Of a DNA stretch of 64,000 nucleotides, positions 36,336-48,731 are shown piece after piece. Positions within the stretch are counted from its first letter, which is position 1; each line of letters opens with the position of its first letter. A program made the translations under genes and the position numbers. The notes under the pieces are model-generated. The model made no database searches, was not told the origin of the DNA, and saw only the letters and a list, made by a program, of their open reading frames with translations. Source of the stretch: Monomorium pharaonis (lineage: Eukaryota; Arthropoda; Insecta; Hymenoptera; Formicidae); assembly GCF_013373865.1 (NCBI RefSeq), contig NC_050475.1, forward strand, positions 3,115,001 through 3,179,000, read 5' to 3'.

Positions 36336-36802
36336 TGAGGATGCTAAACTGCACGTCGAATTTGATCGAGGTCGATAATGCAGACTACGTAGAGTCATTC
36401 GTTTATCCTTGTTTATAAAAATATTTGATTCAAAATATAAATTATGTAGCTTATATACGTACAAATAAAAGGTATCCCTTTAGAATAGATTGAAGAATAA
36501 GACTACATTCGTCAAATTACGATTAAAAGCCGTAAAAAAAAGTTTTGTATGATCAAATTTTCAAAGATCTGTAGTGAAAGCGTTTAGATAAATAAAATTC
36601 GATCACACAAATAACTTTTTTTTATGGCTTCTAATCGTAATTTGTCAAATACAGTCTTATTCCTCAATTTATTCTGAGGTATGCCATTCATTTGTACGTA
36701 AGCTACATAATTTGTATTTTAAATTAAATATTTTTTATCAACAAGAATAAACGAACGACTCTACGTTATCGATCAAGTTTGCCGGGCAGTTTAGCATCCT
36801 CT
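36336..36802. mobile_element. Full-length inverted-repeat MITE flanked by TA
   Basis: A 467-base element whose two halves are inverted copies throughout. Ends are TGAGGATGCTAAACTGC / GCAGTTTAGCATCCTCT, with TA at 36334-36335 and 36803-36804. The centre is near 36570. It is non-coding and could fold into a long hairpin. The type fits a Tc1/mariner-like MITE. Confidence 0.82.
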
Positions 36803-36809
36803 TAACAAA

Positions 36810-39800
36810 TAGGAGGGATTCTACTTTCCAAAGAAACTGCGAGAAATATCTTCGTCTATTTTTTTCTTCCATTGAAAAAAAAGTTTGATAATTAGGCCTA
36901 GATGATAGTTGCTCAGCTTTGAAGAAACAATTCCAATTTAAAGTTACTAAATATATCTGATTACATTATAATCAAACTTTTTAATTGGAGTGATTTTACG
37001 AAAGCTTAATTATTATTACCACCGTTCTTTCTTTTAGCGTACGTACGCAAATACGTAACAAAGAGTAAAATTACCGATTTAATTTGAACCAAGATTTGAA
37101 CTATTATTCGCGGTGCCGTTTGCGTGCCCCAGGAAACTCGTACGAGCACCGGCAATAATCGGTCTCGCTTGAAGGATGCACTGAAAATTTCGTCGGGTGG
37201 ACGGGGAACATCGGGAGGATAATGAAAGAGGGTTTCGATGAACAATAACGAAGTCGATCTTTCGCACACGATGGATCGCGAGCGCGCCGCGACTGCACGT
37301 ATACGTAAACAATATGCGATCGATGCAGCCTTGCGTGCCTCCTGACGATCTTGACGCAGAATCTCAACTTGTAATGGAAACGATTTAACAAAACTGTCGT
37401 GAGAGAAGGTCAAGGATTCCACGGCGTGACCGCGTTTCTCTTTCGGCAAAAGGATGAGACTTGTCTCGTCGGCGCGCTTTCGATTCTCACGACCGGCACG
37501 GGGAATATTATCCTTTTTCGCGAAAAACCGGCGAAAGCTAATTTCGCGAGGTCGTGTTTCAATCGAAGATCAAGGTTTGAAGATCGCTCGCTCAGAGAGT
37601 TTCAGATTTCGGAGTAAAATCGAGATGTTTTCCACGTAAAACAAAAATTCGCGTGCGTCTTTCATCGAATATTACGTTCACGAAAATTGGCTTTCGTTTC
37701 GAAAATGCATTCCGAACGTAGTTACATGGATCGATAACGTTCTCGGATTAAGTATTGTCGACGCAATTAACGGAAAAATTCGGTAGTGCACATCCGGAGA
37801 GGTGAAGTGCCGATTAAAAAGTAATAACGCAAAGCCAATTTCACATATTGACTTTTAAATTTTCAATCTTCTCACACTTTTATTCTTTTTTATCTCTAAT
37901 GCATGCATACAGCATTGAGCTATACAAAAGACAAAATTTATTCCTTCAATTTTTAATTATCTCCCGCGATGACTGGAAAATCTCGTTAATTTTTTTTTAT
38001 AAGAAAATATTTATTTTTGTTTGCCAAAAGAATAACGCGACATTGTAAGATTTATGTGTACAATGGACAAATATCAGAATTGAGTAAGTTAATTTACAAA
38101 AAATTAAATTAAGTTAAAGTTAGTGATTTATAAAATTATTTTAGTTATGTTACATAATCAAAAAATTAACTTAGTTAAGATTGAATTAATTTAAATTAAA
38201 AATTAATTTTGAAAAATATTTTTTATATTAAATTAAAAGTCATAATTTTTTAAAGTAGACAATTATAATATAAATTACCAAATACATTTAATACTGTGTA
38301 TTTGTAAATTAAATTTATATGAAATAAGATAGTTATATTGTTTTCTACATCGAAATTTTTAAAATGTTTATTAAAAAAATATTTTTAAGTAAGTTGTTAA
38401 CCTAGGAAAAAAGTTGATAACTTAAAGTTTGTATATTTAAAAAATAACTAATTAAAATTAAAAACTCATTAAAAATTATAACTAAGTTATAAAATTTTTT
38501 AATTAAGTTGTTAAATTTACCATTTAACTTTTAACTTTTTAATTAATAATCACTCAACCCTGACAAAACGACCTGTACGTTATCGAGTGCAATGTAAGAG
38601 CATCAATGCAGATGATTACGAATAAACGTTCGTGGCGTTATGCGTTATGCGCTATGGGTTATGCATTATCACGGCATTGCAGGTTCGATGATTCGAACGG
38701 GGCTGGAACTTTTTATTATGCCGACAATAAGCCGTGCTGCACACGGCTGTCAGGTGTCTGTCGCGACGTCGAAGGTCAATGACCGTTGAACTCCGACCGT
38801 GCATACGACATCATTGATGTGCGAACTCCATCGCGGAATCTATTTCTGCTATGACGGGGAGGGTCGTCGCGAATACACCGAGAATCGTGCTCTAGAAGCG
38901 AATTTCCCGACTTACTCGTCCGCCAAGTGCCTTCCCCGACAAACTCATTTCTCCTTAGAGATAAAAGGTTCAGCTTGTCGGAGGTGCGAAATAGAAAATG
39001 AAACTTTTCTTTCGTCTTAATGACTGTCAACGTCACTTGGACAAATTGCAGTAGAGACCTACTTGTCAGGATGTTTAATGTAGAAAGTTAGACTATGACA
39101 ACTAATGATCTTCCCCAGCTTTTCCATTAGATAATTATCGAGGGGTAGGTCACGGACTTCTTGATGAAAATCCTTGTAGCAATAGGATACATTAGATATT
39201 TTTTAATTAACGAGAAGCTTTAACAAATTACGACACGTCGTTATAAAATTATTTTTTGGCCATCTTGTTAATATTTTAAAAAACTCCTTGGTTGCGTTAT
39301 TTATTGTTAAATTCGGTGATTGTAAAAATTAATATTTTGTAAACAAAGTTTATTATTAAATTTATTGCGACAAATATTGTTAATAATTTAACAGTTTATT
39401 ATTTTATGTAGAAATTATTATATTAATGGAGTATTTTGAATTAACGATACATCTTTGGTAGCGGTTTGGGGAAAAATTTGAATTTTAATGAAGATTTTTT
39501 TTTTCTGTGCAAACTATTTTTCGGTTTAGCCGAGTAATTGTATACTGTATAATTGCACGCATATACATATGTATAATTGAGCCAATTTGCTTTCGCACTC
39601 TTTCGATTCATTCTTCAAATCGCAGGAGAGTTTCCCTTCGAATTCCATTTGAATTCTATTTTGTATCACGCTCGGTATGCAAATTGCATGCAAAAAGTTC
39701 GACGAATAACGCTTACAATAACTGCATATATTTGTCGATAGCTCATGATATTTAAAAAATTGATAACGTCGTGACATTTAAAAAATTATTAAGGTCATGA

Positions 39801-41110
39801 CATTTCAAAAATCAATTGATCAACGAAAATTGATCAATTTCTATTCAACATTATAAATTGTACAAATGTGGTATCAAGATAATAAGTTACTGAAATAAAG
39901 CAATTATTATTTTGTAATGAGAGAGTGGGCGAACTAATTAAACACTTCATTATACATATATGAAAGAAACTGTCAATTTTATTAGTACACAATGCATTTT
40001 TTAATTGGAAACCAAGTTGGAAACTTTTTCTAGCTGATTTTGTCTTTTTATATAGAAATATTGCAAACACTAAGCAATATATAAGTAAATATAGATGGAT
40101 TATAAAATAAAATTGGTGCACCATAAATGCAACAATTATTTGCGTGTTTAGATAGATTGAAGTATACTCGGATATGACTTGATATTTTCTATTTTTTTAT
40201 TGTATACGCATATTTTAAAAATTTTCCGAGAGTATTACACTTCAATCTTTATTGTTTATTTAATTTTTGGAGAGAAAAGCTCCAAATGCGGATTTAACAT
40301 TTTTTAAACGGAATATCCAGAAAAAGAAAAAGATAGAATATATTTATACATATCATGTTGTTATACAAAATAACAGCTGTCTTTCAGTAATTTTTCGACT
40401 GTCATTTTGTGTGTAATAATATTTTTATTTTACGATATGTTAAATATCTCGATGACGTATCGTTTGGCACGCCGGTGCTCAGCGCTTATTTTCGCGCAAC
40501 ATGTTTATGCGAGGTCGCTTTATTGTTGTTCGAGACTCGAGCGGACAGGTGGTGGCGTGAATCGCATCGAAACGTCGCGTTATTTTACGATATGCCGTCG
40601 CGACAGGTACTCGGGAACGGCCAGAGGCGATAACGACAATTGCAATTAGTGATTCTTGCCTCGCGCGGTTATTTAACTTTCGTGATTGGATGAATCACAA
40701 GCGTATCAAGGCTATTGATCGACGTTGGTATTTCGCGCGATTTGTTTGCTTGATGCAGAGAATTATCTCGTGATATTCGCGGACAGTTTTTTTTTTTTCC
40801 ACTGTAACGCGGATGCGAATGTTCAGCGCGGTTTATTCACTTGACGCAGAGGAAAAGGAACGAAAGTTTTATAAATTATTACTTTGATTTTCTGGCTTAA
40901 TAATTCGTCTAGATCGAGAACGTAACTTGCGGTTGTTCAAGCAAATTTTTTCTTGCTGCCGCGACCAATTAATTTTGTTTCCAAACAGCTTTTTGTATCT
41001 CTAATAATTTCTCTTATGTTGTAAAGGTCGAAACATCCTCGTCGATTTATTAAAGGACGAGTTTCAATAAATTTAAAAGTCAAGATTAAGCGAGAATTAC
41101 GATGTAATAA
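36810..41110. other. Non-coding DNA, possibly intronic
   Basis: No exon was recognised. A GC-richer patch at 37.08-37.6 kb has open frames on both strands without coding character. 38.05-38.56 kb is AT-only low complexity built from TTAA-containing words. 39.77-39.84 kb holds short direct and inverted repeats. Confidence 0.4.
38634..38668. repeat. Short tandem GCGTTATG-type repeat
   Basis: About four diverged copies of a 7-9-base unit (GCGTTATG, GCGCTATG, GGTTATG, CATTATC). Confidence 0.6.
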
Positions 41111-41113
41111 CTT

Positions 41114-41241
41114 CACTGAAAAAATGTCTTGTTGAATTGGAAATCTGGGTTAAGTTGGTAGGTTAGGCAGGTCTGGTTGAAGCTACCAGATTTCTGCTTA
41201 AACTACTAGATTTTCAATTAATTTAACAAGACTTTTCAGTG
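41114..41241. mobile_element. Small MITE with CACTG ends
   Basis: A 128-base element with inverted ends CACTGAAAAAATGTCTTGTT / AACAAGACTTTTCAGTG. The sub-ends also pair (AATTGGAAATCT with AGATTTTCAATT). No clear target duplication was found. Its end resembles the element at 47871 (CACTTGAAAAAAG), so both may belong to one family. Confidence 0.7.
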
Positions 41242-41699
41242 TTTAAATCATATTTGAAGAACGAGGAACAGAATACTTCAGATTTCTTTAATATTTAATA
41301 ACAAGTAACTGGTATAATTTACTTTTCGCAACGTATAATTACTATATTACTACACCTTACTTTTGTACGAAGAAACTTGGCCGAGTAAGTACCGACGTGA
41401 TCCACTTTGAGTGTTCTGGTATTATCATTCGGAACGTGACACGTATCATGAGACTAAACACGATTATTCTATATACAATAACTATATTAAAGTTCGTGAA
41501 CGCCGGATCGTGTTTAATGGACCTCGGCGAACCGTGAGTGTATCGAGACGATGGCTATCTACCGAAGTAAATATCTCGCGTTAATCCTTCATCACGATAT
41601 CGTTAAGTGCGCGTCATGGGTGATTAACATCGGGGGTGCCGTACAAACCATCACGCTCTGGTCATCGTACTCTGGTGGTTAATCAAGGTAGTTAACTTG

Positions 41700-43002
41700 A
41701 CGTGTGTGAAGTTAGCATCTCAAAGTTTAGCATTTCATAAAAATACTGCAGAATTACTTGCATCCAGCATAGTTCTACAGTTCTTGATAGGTTTCAACAA
41801 TAGTTGGAAAACTTGAATTTTGAGGGCTAGACGTGAGATGCTGGTCGAATATCGACAGTTTTATTTCTTTTAACGCAGTTCCCATATAGATACGGACGCG
41901 TACGATAATTTTCTAAAGAGTTCCGGTGATATAAATAATTAAAACATTTTTTAAACAATTATTTTGTCCGAAAAACTTGAATTTTGAGGGCTAGACGTGA
42001 GATGCTGGTCGAATATCGACAGTTCTATTTCTTTTAACGCAGTTCTCATATAGTTCCGGACGCGTACAATAATTTTCTAAAAAGTTCCGGTGATATAAAT
42101 AATTAAAACATTTTTTAAACAATTATTTGGTCCGAAAAATTCAAATTTTTCGGGTGAGACCGGAAGAGACGGGGAGAGACGGGGACAGACGGGGAGAGAC
42201 CGGGAGAGATTGGGAGAGACCGGGAGAGACGGGGATATACGGGGAGAGACCGGAGAGACCGGAGAGACGGGGAGAGACGAGGAGAGACGAGGAGAGACCG
42301 GGAGAGACGAGGAGAGACGAGGAGAGACCGGGAGAGACGGGTAAAGACGGGGAGAGACGGGGAGAGACCGAGAGAGACCGGGAGAGACAGCATCTCACGT
42401 CTAGTCCTCAAAATTCAAATTTTTCGGGCAAAATAATTGTTTAAAAAATGTTTTAATTATTTATATCACCGGAACTTTTTAGAAAATTATTGTACGCGTC
42501 CGGAACTATATGAGAACTGCGTTAAAATAAATAGAACTGTCGATATTCGACCAGCATCTCATGTCTAGACCTATAAATACAAGTTTTCCATCAAGATAGT
42601 TGTTGAAAAATAATTTCTAAATTTTTTAAATTAATTAATTTTGTCTATCTGAGATGCCAGTTACACCAAATCCACGTGCGCAGACGTATACGCATATATA
42701 TGTATGTTTTGTAACAAAAAATTTTTTTAAATTAATTTAATCATCAGAACTATTGACAGGACGTCTTTAAACGATAGAACTCTATAGATTTAGTCTTCTT
42801 TGTGGTCGTATATTCGAAATACGGTGAGATGCTATTATGTGATTTTGGAAGTTAGCATCTCATTTATAAAACTTTAATTAAAATAGGTAATTCAACGAAA
42901 CTATTGTTGGAACCTATCAAGAACTGTAGAACTGCTGGATGCAAGTAATTCTGTAGTATTTTTATGAGATGCTAAACTTTGAGATGCTAACTTCACACAC
43001 GT
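41700..43002. mobile_element. Mutator-like foldback element, non-autonomous
   Basis: A 1303-base element. The left arm (41700-41805, starts ACGTGTGTGAAGTTAGCATC) and the right arm (42898-43002, ends in the complement) match over about 106 bases with one 3-base indel and few mismatches. It is flanked by a 9-base direct repeat with one mismatch, GTTAACTTG (41691-41699) and ATTAACTTG (43003-43011). Long terminal repeats plus a 9-bp duplication fit Mutator-like elements. Inside, a 164-base module occurs twice in tandem (41811-41974 and 41975 to about 42138). After a minisatellite core it recurs inverted (42416-42592), with an extra partial inverted copy at 42389-42415. No transposase is present. 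Confidence 0.85.
42151..42388. repeat. 10-bp G-rich minisatellite inside the foldback element
   Basis: About 24 copies of a 10-base unit, consensus SGGGAGAGAC. At 42171-42205 four runs of G3-G4 are separated by 6-7-base spacers, matching the usual G-quadruplex pattern. Open frames of 85-105 codons on both strands here are produced by the repeat and are not genes. Confidence 0.93.
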
Positions 43003-43011
43003 ATTAACTTG

Positions 43012-46000
43012 TGTTTTCGCGGGTGGCAACAACCCTAGGAACAACCATAAGGTCAGTCGAACAATATAAAATAATACTATAAATAATGTAATTTTTTCAA
43101 TATAAAATTCTTATTTAAATAACTTTGTGATGTTCATATTTTATTGGTGGTGGTATATTTTTATGTGTATTTATATAAAGTAATAAATTTGTATTTATAA
43201 AACAGGGGAAGGGAAAAATTGTTCAGGTTTAAGTTAAGCTGTGTTCATTTTTTCCTTTTTCTTTCTCTAAAGTTATATATTAAAAATTTTAGGTTCACAT
43301 TTAGTTTCCTTTCAAGTTTAAATATTGCATAAACTGAGAAAAACTCAGAGATTTTTTTAATATGCGTATACAAATATTGATATAAAAGAAGAAAAAATAT
43401 TATACTATTTTAAAAACTATATATTTTCTTATTAAAACTTTCGACCTAATTATTTAACGGAATATTTGCTTTGAAAGTATTATGCAATTATTGTGGGACA
43501 AATTTTTAAAAGGTATTTGCTGACGTAGTACAAAGGTTATTTTGTTGTGCAAATGTTATAACTTTTTCAGCTTCTGTTACAGGAGATTCTCCTTTTGTCA
43601 GCCATTAACGGTAATTAGCTCGTATTTCGCGCGTACCGCGTTTTCTCTTACAAAAAATTTTTCCTCTATCAAGCGATAAATCTCTTCCTGGTTTTTACGA
43701 GAGTGGCGCGTATTGATTTTTCAATAAACGCATGCTAGTTTTTTTTTCTCGCTGTGTTTCACTGACGAAATCTCGATATCGTCGATGTATTACATCAATG
43801 CCGCTGAATGCGTGTATTTTTTCGCTTAAAACCCTGGGCGGTTTGATGCACGATGGTTTCACTGCGTATTTCAGACTCGAGAGAATTCATAAATAGCATA
43901 AATACGCAAAATTCTACGTGTGAAATTGCACATTGTTGCATTCGGCGGAAACACGCTCGCACCTTTCTGCATCATGTATTTACTTTTTTACAACGGAAAA
44001 ATTCGCCATTTGCAACACACGGTTGTAAATTCAATTTGCCAGTTTAAGTAAAATCCAGATATGATGTAGATGATATTAAATTCGTAACGCGTATTTGAAT
44101 ACATCAAATGAACATGCTCTGATTTCTCTTGAATCAAAGTAACGCGTATTTTCGAAAACATACTATAATTTAATTGGTATTAATCGTGTAGCTGTCTATT
44201 GAAATATGTTTTATGTGACCTGCATGTGTTTAATTCGACCTCTAATACAATTTCAATAAAAAATTTTGCATACGTAGAAACATCTTTAACTGAAGTTGTA
44301 CTTGTTTTTTCTTCGGACGTGAATAAAATTTGTACCTACATTTTTGCTATAATTTTGACTACCAAGACAAGTAACTTAAAAGTAACAAAATTTTAATTAA
44401 AAGTTAAATTTTAATTAAAAATTAAATTTCAATTGAAAATTAAATTTTAATTAAAAATAAAAAATGGAGCTCTTATTTTGTGAGAATTTTACAATTTAAA
44501 ATGTACGTGGCATACGTTGAATTAGAGTTGAGGAAAAAAACTATTTCAGAGGACTGTTCAAAGAATCTATCGACGAAAAAAGGCTTTTATCGTCGCGAGC
44601 AAATGTTATTCCTGAAAATGAGCCGTGTCTTTGATCATTTCATTAGCGAACACTATTTGGATTAGTCCGCTCCAAATACATCATGTATCGAAAACATCGT
44701 ATACGCGCAATTTCCTTCGACTGCATTTATCGCGAGGTTTACATACGTCATTCGCGACGATTTCTGGCGTCTATCGATTTTCCGCGTGTGTAAAGCTATC
44801 CGACATATTTCTAATTAAATCATCATTCTTGCTGAGAGGTTAATGGATAACATTTCGAAAAGGAAATTATACTTGGACGCGTCGGTACATTATATTCCGC
44901 AACTATTATTTATGTTGAGAAGACAAGCTTTTATACGATACGTCTCAAAAAGTAATTAATATTTTAGTTAGAAATTGTTAAATTCATTTGTAGTTATTAG
45001 ATTTTTATTGTAAATAATATAATTAGTTGAATATTCTATTAGACTTCGAATTTTAATTAAAAAAAATTAAATTTATGTAAAAGTCTTTTCAACTGGATTA
45101 AGGTCTTAGATATTTTATTATTGAATAAATTAAATTATCACAATTGAATTTCTGTGAAATTATAAGCGTTTTTTCAAGTTCTAATATAATTAACAGAATT
45201 CTTTGACTCTCTCCTAAAAAATTTTTGAGATACATTTATACGTTTTATAAAATATTCTATCAATTATATAAAAATTTCAAAAGTTGAGTGACAATTTCAT
45301 CGAGATCGGCGATTCGCTGTAAAATAGTCAAAAAAATGAAATCGTTTTATTCATTTATATCGTAAAATGAACGTGAACGAATTAAATGAAATGCTTTTTC
45401 CGCTTGCTTTTAATAAAATTTGGATATGGCGTTCTTTGTTTGTCAGTTCTGCGTGCTCGCGTTATCTCATAAAATATATGTGTCCGTAATAATGCGCGAC
45501 AGTTTGTTAAGGAATCGGTCATTGACATCTGACTGTGGCATGGAAGTCGAGCCGTGGTTAGCTCGCATATTCGCAATTTCCCCCCCCCCCTGACTGCCTT
45601 CATCATGAGGCAGACTGTGTGTCTCATTCACAGCGATTCCCGGCATCTATCGGTTCTCCGTGTAGAAAGCTGACTATCACGCAGCTCCGTTCTATCGATC
45701 CGCAGCAGCCAGGCATTCTGCATCTCTCCCCCACCCCCGACATACACACACACGTGCACACCGTTTCTCTCTCGCTCGCTTGCTTTTCATCTCGTCATCC
45801 TCCTCGCTCATCTCACCGTTTCCATTCGCGTTATACCCTACGCTGCATTTTCCGCCGACCCTCCCTCTCATTCGCAGCCTCTTCATGTACCTGGGCGACG
45901 AACGAGGAAGCAAGTTCCTCAACCTCCGTTTTCCATCACCTATCGGAAAGTGACGCGAGTAGCATCGAGACGGGTTTTGAATTATAGCGATCCCCGTCTG

Positions 46001-47865
46001 CTCTCGTCGATCGCGATAGACATTTTAATATTATTCGCCGCATCGTCACTCGGTCGAGATTGGATTCTCATGCGTGGTAACACATTTGCGGAATTACTTT
46101 ACGTTGGGAGGAATACGCGAGAAAAATGTATCTCTGTACAAAATACTTCTGACAATTACGTTCTAAAATAGATATATTAATAATAATAATAATAATGTGC
46201 AGGAAGGAAATCAGATTAGAAATTAGGAGGTAGAATTGTTGATAAAGAAGATAAAGAAAAAACAATTTTTAATGCATTTTATTGCACAAGATACATAGAA
46301 AAAGAAAATCGAAAACATACAGTCAGACTCTGTTAGAAGCAGGTGCTGCAACGAAGATTCGATTCACGCTCTTTATTGCTTGCTGTCATAAAGAAACGAA
46401 TGGAAAGTGCATTAACTCAGCAGCTGCGTCCTTTACATACGCTCCTCTTCGATAAATTCCCTTGGGAACGTTGCAATAGCATTATGCTCGTTAATATAAT
46501 TCGTTATTGAGAGAATCCTCTATTAGTTGGAATACATTTTTCTGATTTTTATTCCGATCTGACAGACAGTTGCAAAGTGCAGTTTACAATAAGTTGTGTA
46601 GGAAATTAAGTGCCATTCGTCGCACTTTTAATGTAATTCGTCGCCACCAGAGCGAAATTTGTTTTTTTTTAACGCTATTTAATTAACAGTAAAAAAATAA
46701 TCGTGTTTTATAATAGATATATCGTGTGGTTAATATCAATACAAAATATATGGTTGCATTTGGCAAAATTAATCTATAATTATACGTTAATAGATATCTG
46801 TTATAATAACGAGTTCTATTAATATAATTATGTAATTAGTAATTGAAACTAATGTTATTAATAATCAAATATATTTTGGATTAAATTATCTAATTAAAAT
46901 TAATCCGATTACTTCTATTTATATAATTTTTTAGCATTTGTATACTTCTTGTACGTTTCATTATTTCGTTTCTAACGTTACATAAAATATAGCCTGTGGC
47001 ATTATGTTAAGTGTCTGAGGGCATCAGCGTCGGGATCTTAGCGTTATAAAATGATCTCGTTGAAGAGTCTCTTTGTGTGTGATGTCATATATATATATGT
47101 CTTTGTCTCGAAATTACACTGGTTTTCTTGCCGAGCGACATTTTCTTAAGATAACTTCTAAGTCCGCAAGCTTTTTGGATAACTGAAAGCATAAGAAAAC
47201 TTTATAAACTCTGCCAGAGTTCTTCCGAACATGCTAATTACTTGATTGCTTCCTTGTAGAATATTGTGCGCTTTTCTTATTTTTCCTTCCAGCGAAGAAA
47301 TCTGAAATCTGAATTAAAAATATATAAAAAAAGGATACTTTTGATAACATTTTTCATAAAGGTATTTATCACATCGTGATACAATATCTACAGAAACATT
47401 AGATTATATATCCCGCGATAAAGCAATGAGGCCTCAATAAACTTTTATGGTTTCAGCTTAACGTGATTCACCTTTGACCCTAGCTACTTCAAACAACATG
47501 GGCGACGTTCCGCTTGAGCCGACATTCTCGATATTTTCGTAGCTTCCATATCCTAGAATGCAGTGTAGGTTGCCCTTTTATTTATAGAAACTGACGATGT
47601 CAACGGCCCAGACCATTTACTTGCCCGTGCTCGCTTCTGAGCTCGTGCCGAGAAAGGCGCGTAATTATTCCTAGAAGTAACAAACGTTTTTCTTGAAGCG
47701 AAACTTTCGGTCTCTTTTAGTAATAGAATTTTATTGAGAAATACTGGGTCACATCGAACCTTGAGCAAAAATTTGCATGTCACAAGTGCAGTTCCCAGTT
47801 TTCTTCAGACCAAAATGAGGAATTGTACGATAATTTTACGGAAAAAATAACTAATCTAATGATAG
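43012..47865. other. AT-rich non-coding DNA with one GC-richer patch
   Basis: No exon was recognised. 44.38-44.46 kb is a tandem of TTAATTAAAA words. 45.59-46.06 kb is GC-richer, starts with a C10 run at 45580-45589, and has open frames on both strands (122 and 76 codons) that are Ser/His-rich and unconvincing. 46.67-46.93 kb is AT-only low complexity. Confidence 0.4.
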
Positions 47866-47870
47866 TTTTA

Positions 47871-48155
47871 CACTTGAAAAAAGAATTTTGTAACAATAAT
47901 CAAATCTAGATGATAGCTACAAACCTTCGGTGAAATAATTTCAATTAAATGTTTAACTAATATAACTAAATAATATAATCAAATATTTAATAATATTTAG
48001 TATATTATTTGATAGCAGATTAATTACTGTTATTTGATTACTATTAATATAATAAAAATATAAAAATTGCTAGATTTTGTATCATATTAACTAAATATTT
48101 ATTGAAATTATTTTACTAAAACTGGTTAATTATTATTATTAAACCTTTTTTAGTG
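47871..48155. mobile_element. AT-rich MITE flanked by TA
   Basis: A 285-base element with ends CACTTGAAAAAAG / CTTTTTTAGTG, flanked by TA (47869-47870 and 48156-48157). The inner arms also pair: GTGAAATAATTTCAAT on the left with ATTGAAATTATTTTAC on the right. It is non-coding. Confidence 0.7.
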
Positions 48156-48421
48156 TACGACATATGATATATGTATGTATCTATATATGGATTGGTCGCC
48201 CACGAGAGCACGTATTTGCAAGTCGCAAATTTCGCAATGGAACACTCTTGACCGGCGGTGACGACGCCAAGTTAGGTAACCGAAATTGCAATAGCGCAGG
48301 AAGTCAATCCAACTTGCCATCATCTGGAAGCATCGAGAACGAGTCGTGTGGCGATCAGTCGTCGGTCGGCGTCGCGACCGCGACGATCCTTTTCTCCGAA
48401 CGATCGACGCGGGGGAATCAT

Positions 48422-48731
48422 GGGCGAGGTGTGCTCCATCCTGCGCGGGATCGAGGGATGGGTTCAGGATGATGACGCGGATACGAAGATCGTTCAATGC
48501 TCCGCGGCAAGTAGCAGAGTAGTCGAAAACCGTGTGACCGAACCCACCGAGCGATCCTGCTTCCTCGCCGACGAGCCGGTTCTTCGCGATCTCCTGCGCG
48601 GCATACCGACCGAACACGGCCTCTTCGAGGTCGTGTGCACGATCAATCGGCTGGCCTTCTTCTACGTCATCGTAAAATGGATCAATCTCGAGCTGTGGGG
48701 ATTCTCGTGGGCGACAGATTCTACGTTATGA
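48422..48731 (+). CDS. Doubtful 102-codon open frame in an isolated GC-rich island
   Basis: The frame starts MGEVCSILRGIEGWVQDDDA with a good start context (AATC before ATGG) and ends with a stop at 48729-48731. Third codon positions are clearly GC-rich compared with the AT-rich surroundings, as expected of a real exon. However, the opposite strand is also open in register for about 190 codons, which weakens the argument. A second plus frame just upstream (48.30-48.42 kb, SQSNLPSSGSIENESC) looks equally protein-like but is in another frame. It could be an orphan gene, an exon of a long gene, or a frameshifted pseudogene. I recognise no family. Confidence 0.3.

Noticed and set aside
38680..38705. 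tRNA-like GGTTCGATGATTCGAACGGG
   Set aside because: It resembles a B-box but is a small palindrome, with no A-box or stems at tRNA spacing.
42115..42444. Frames of about 85-105 codons with a repeating ten-residue pattern
   Set aside because: They are produced by the 10-bp minisatellite; because 10 is not a multiple of 3, the unit cycles through all frames.
45619..45987. 122-codon plus-strand frame in a GC-richer patch
   Set aside because: Ser/His-rich with CA-repeat content and an overlapping open frame on the other strand. No supporting structure.
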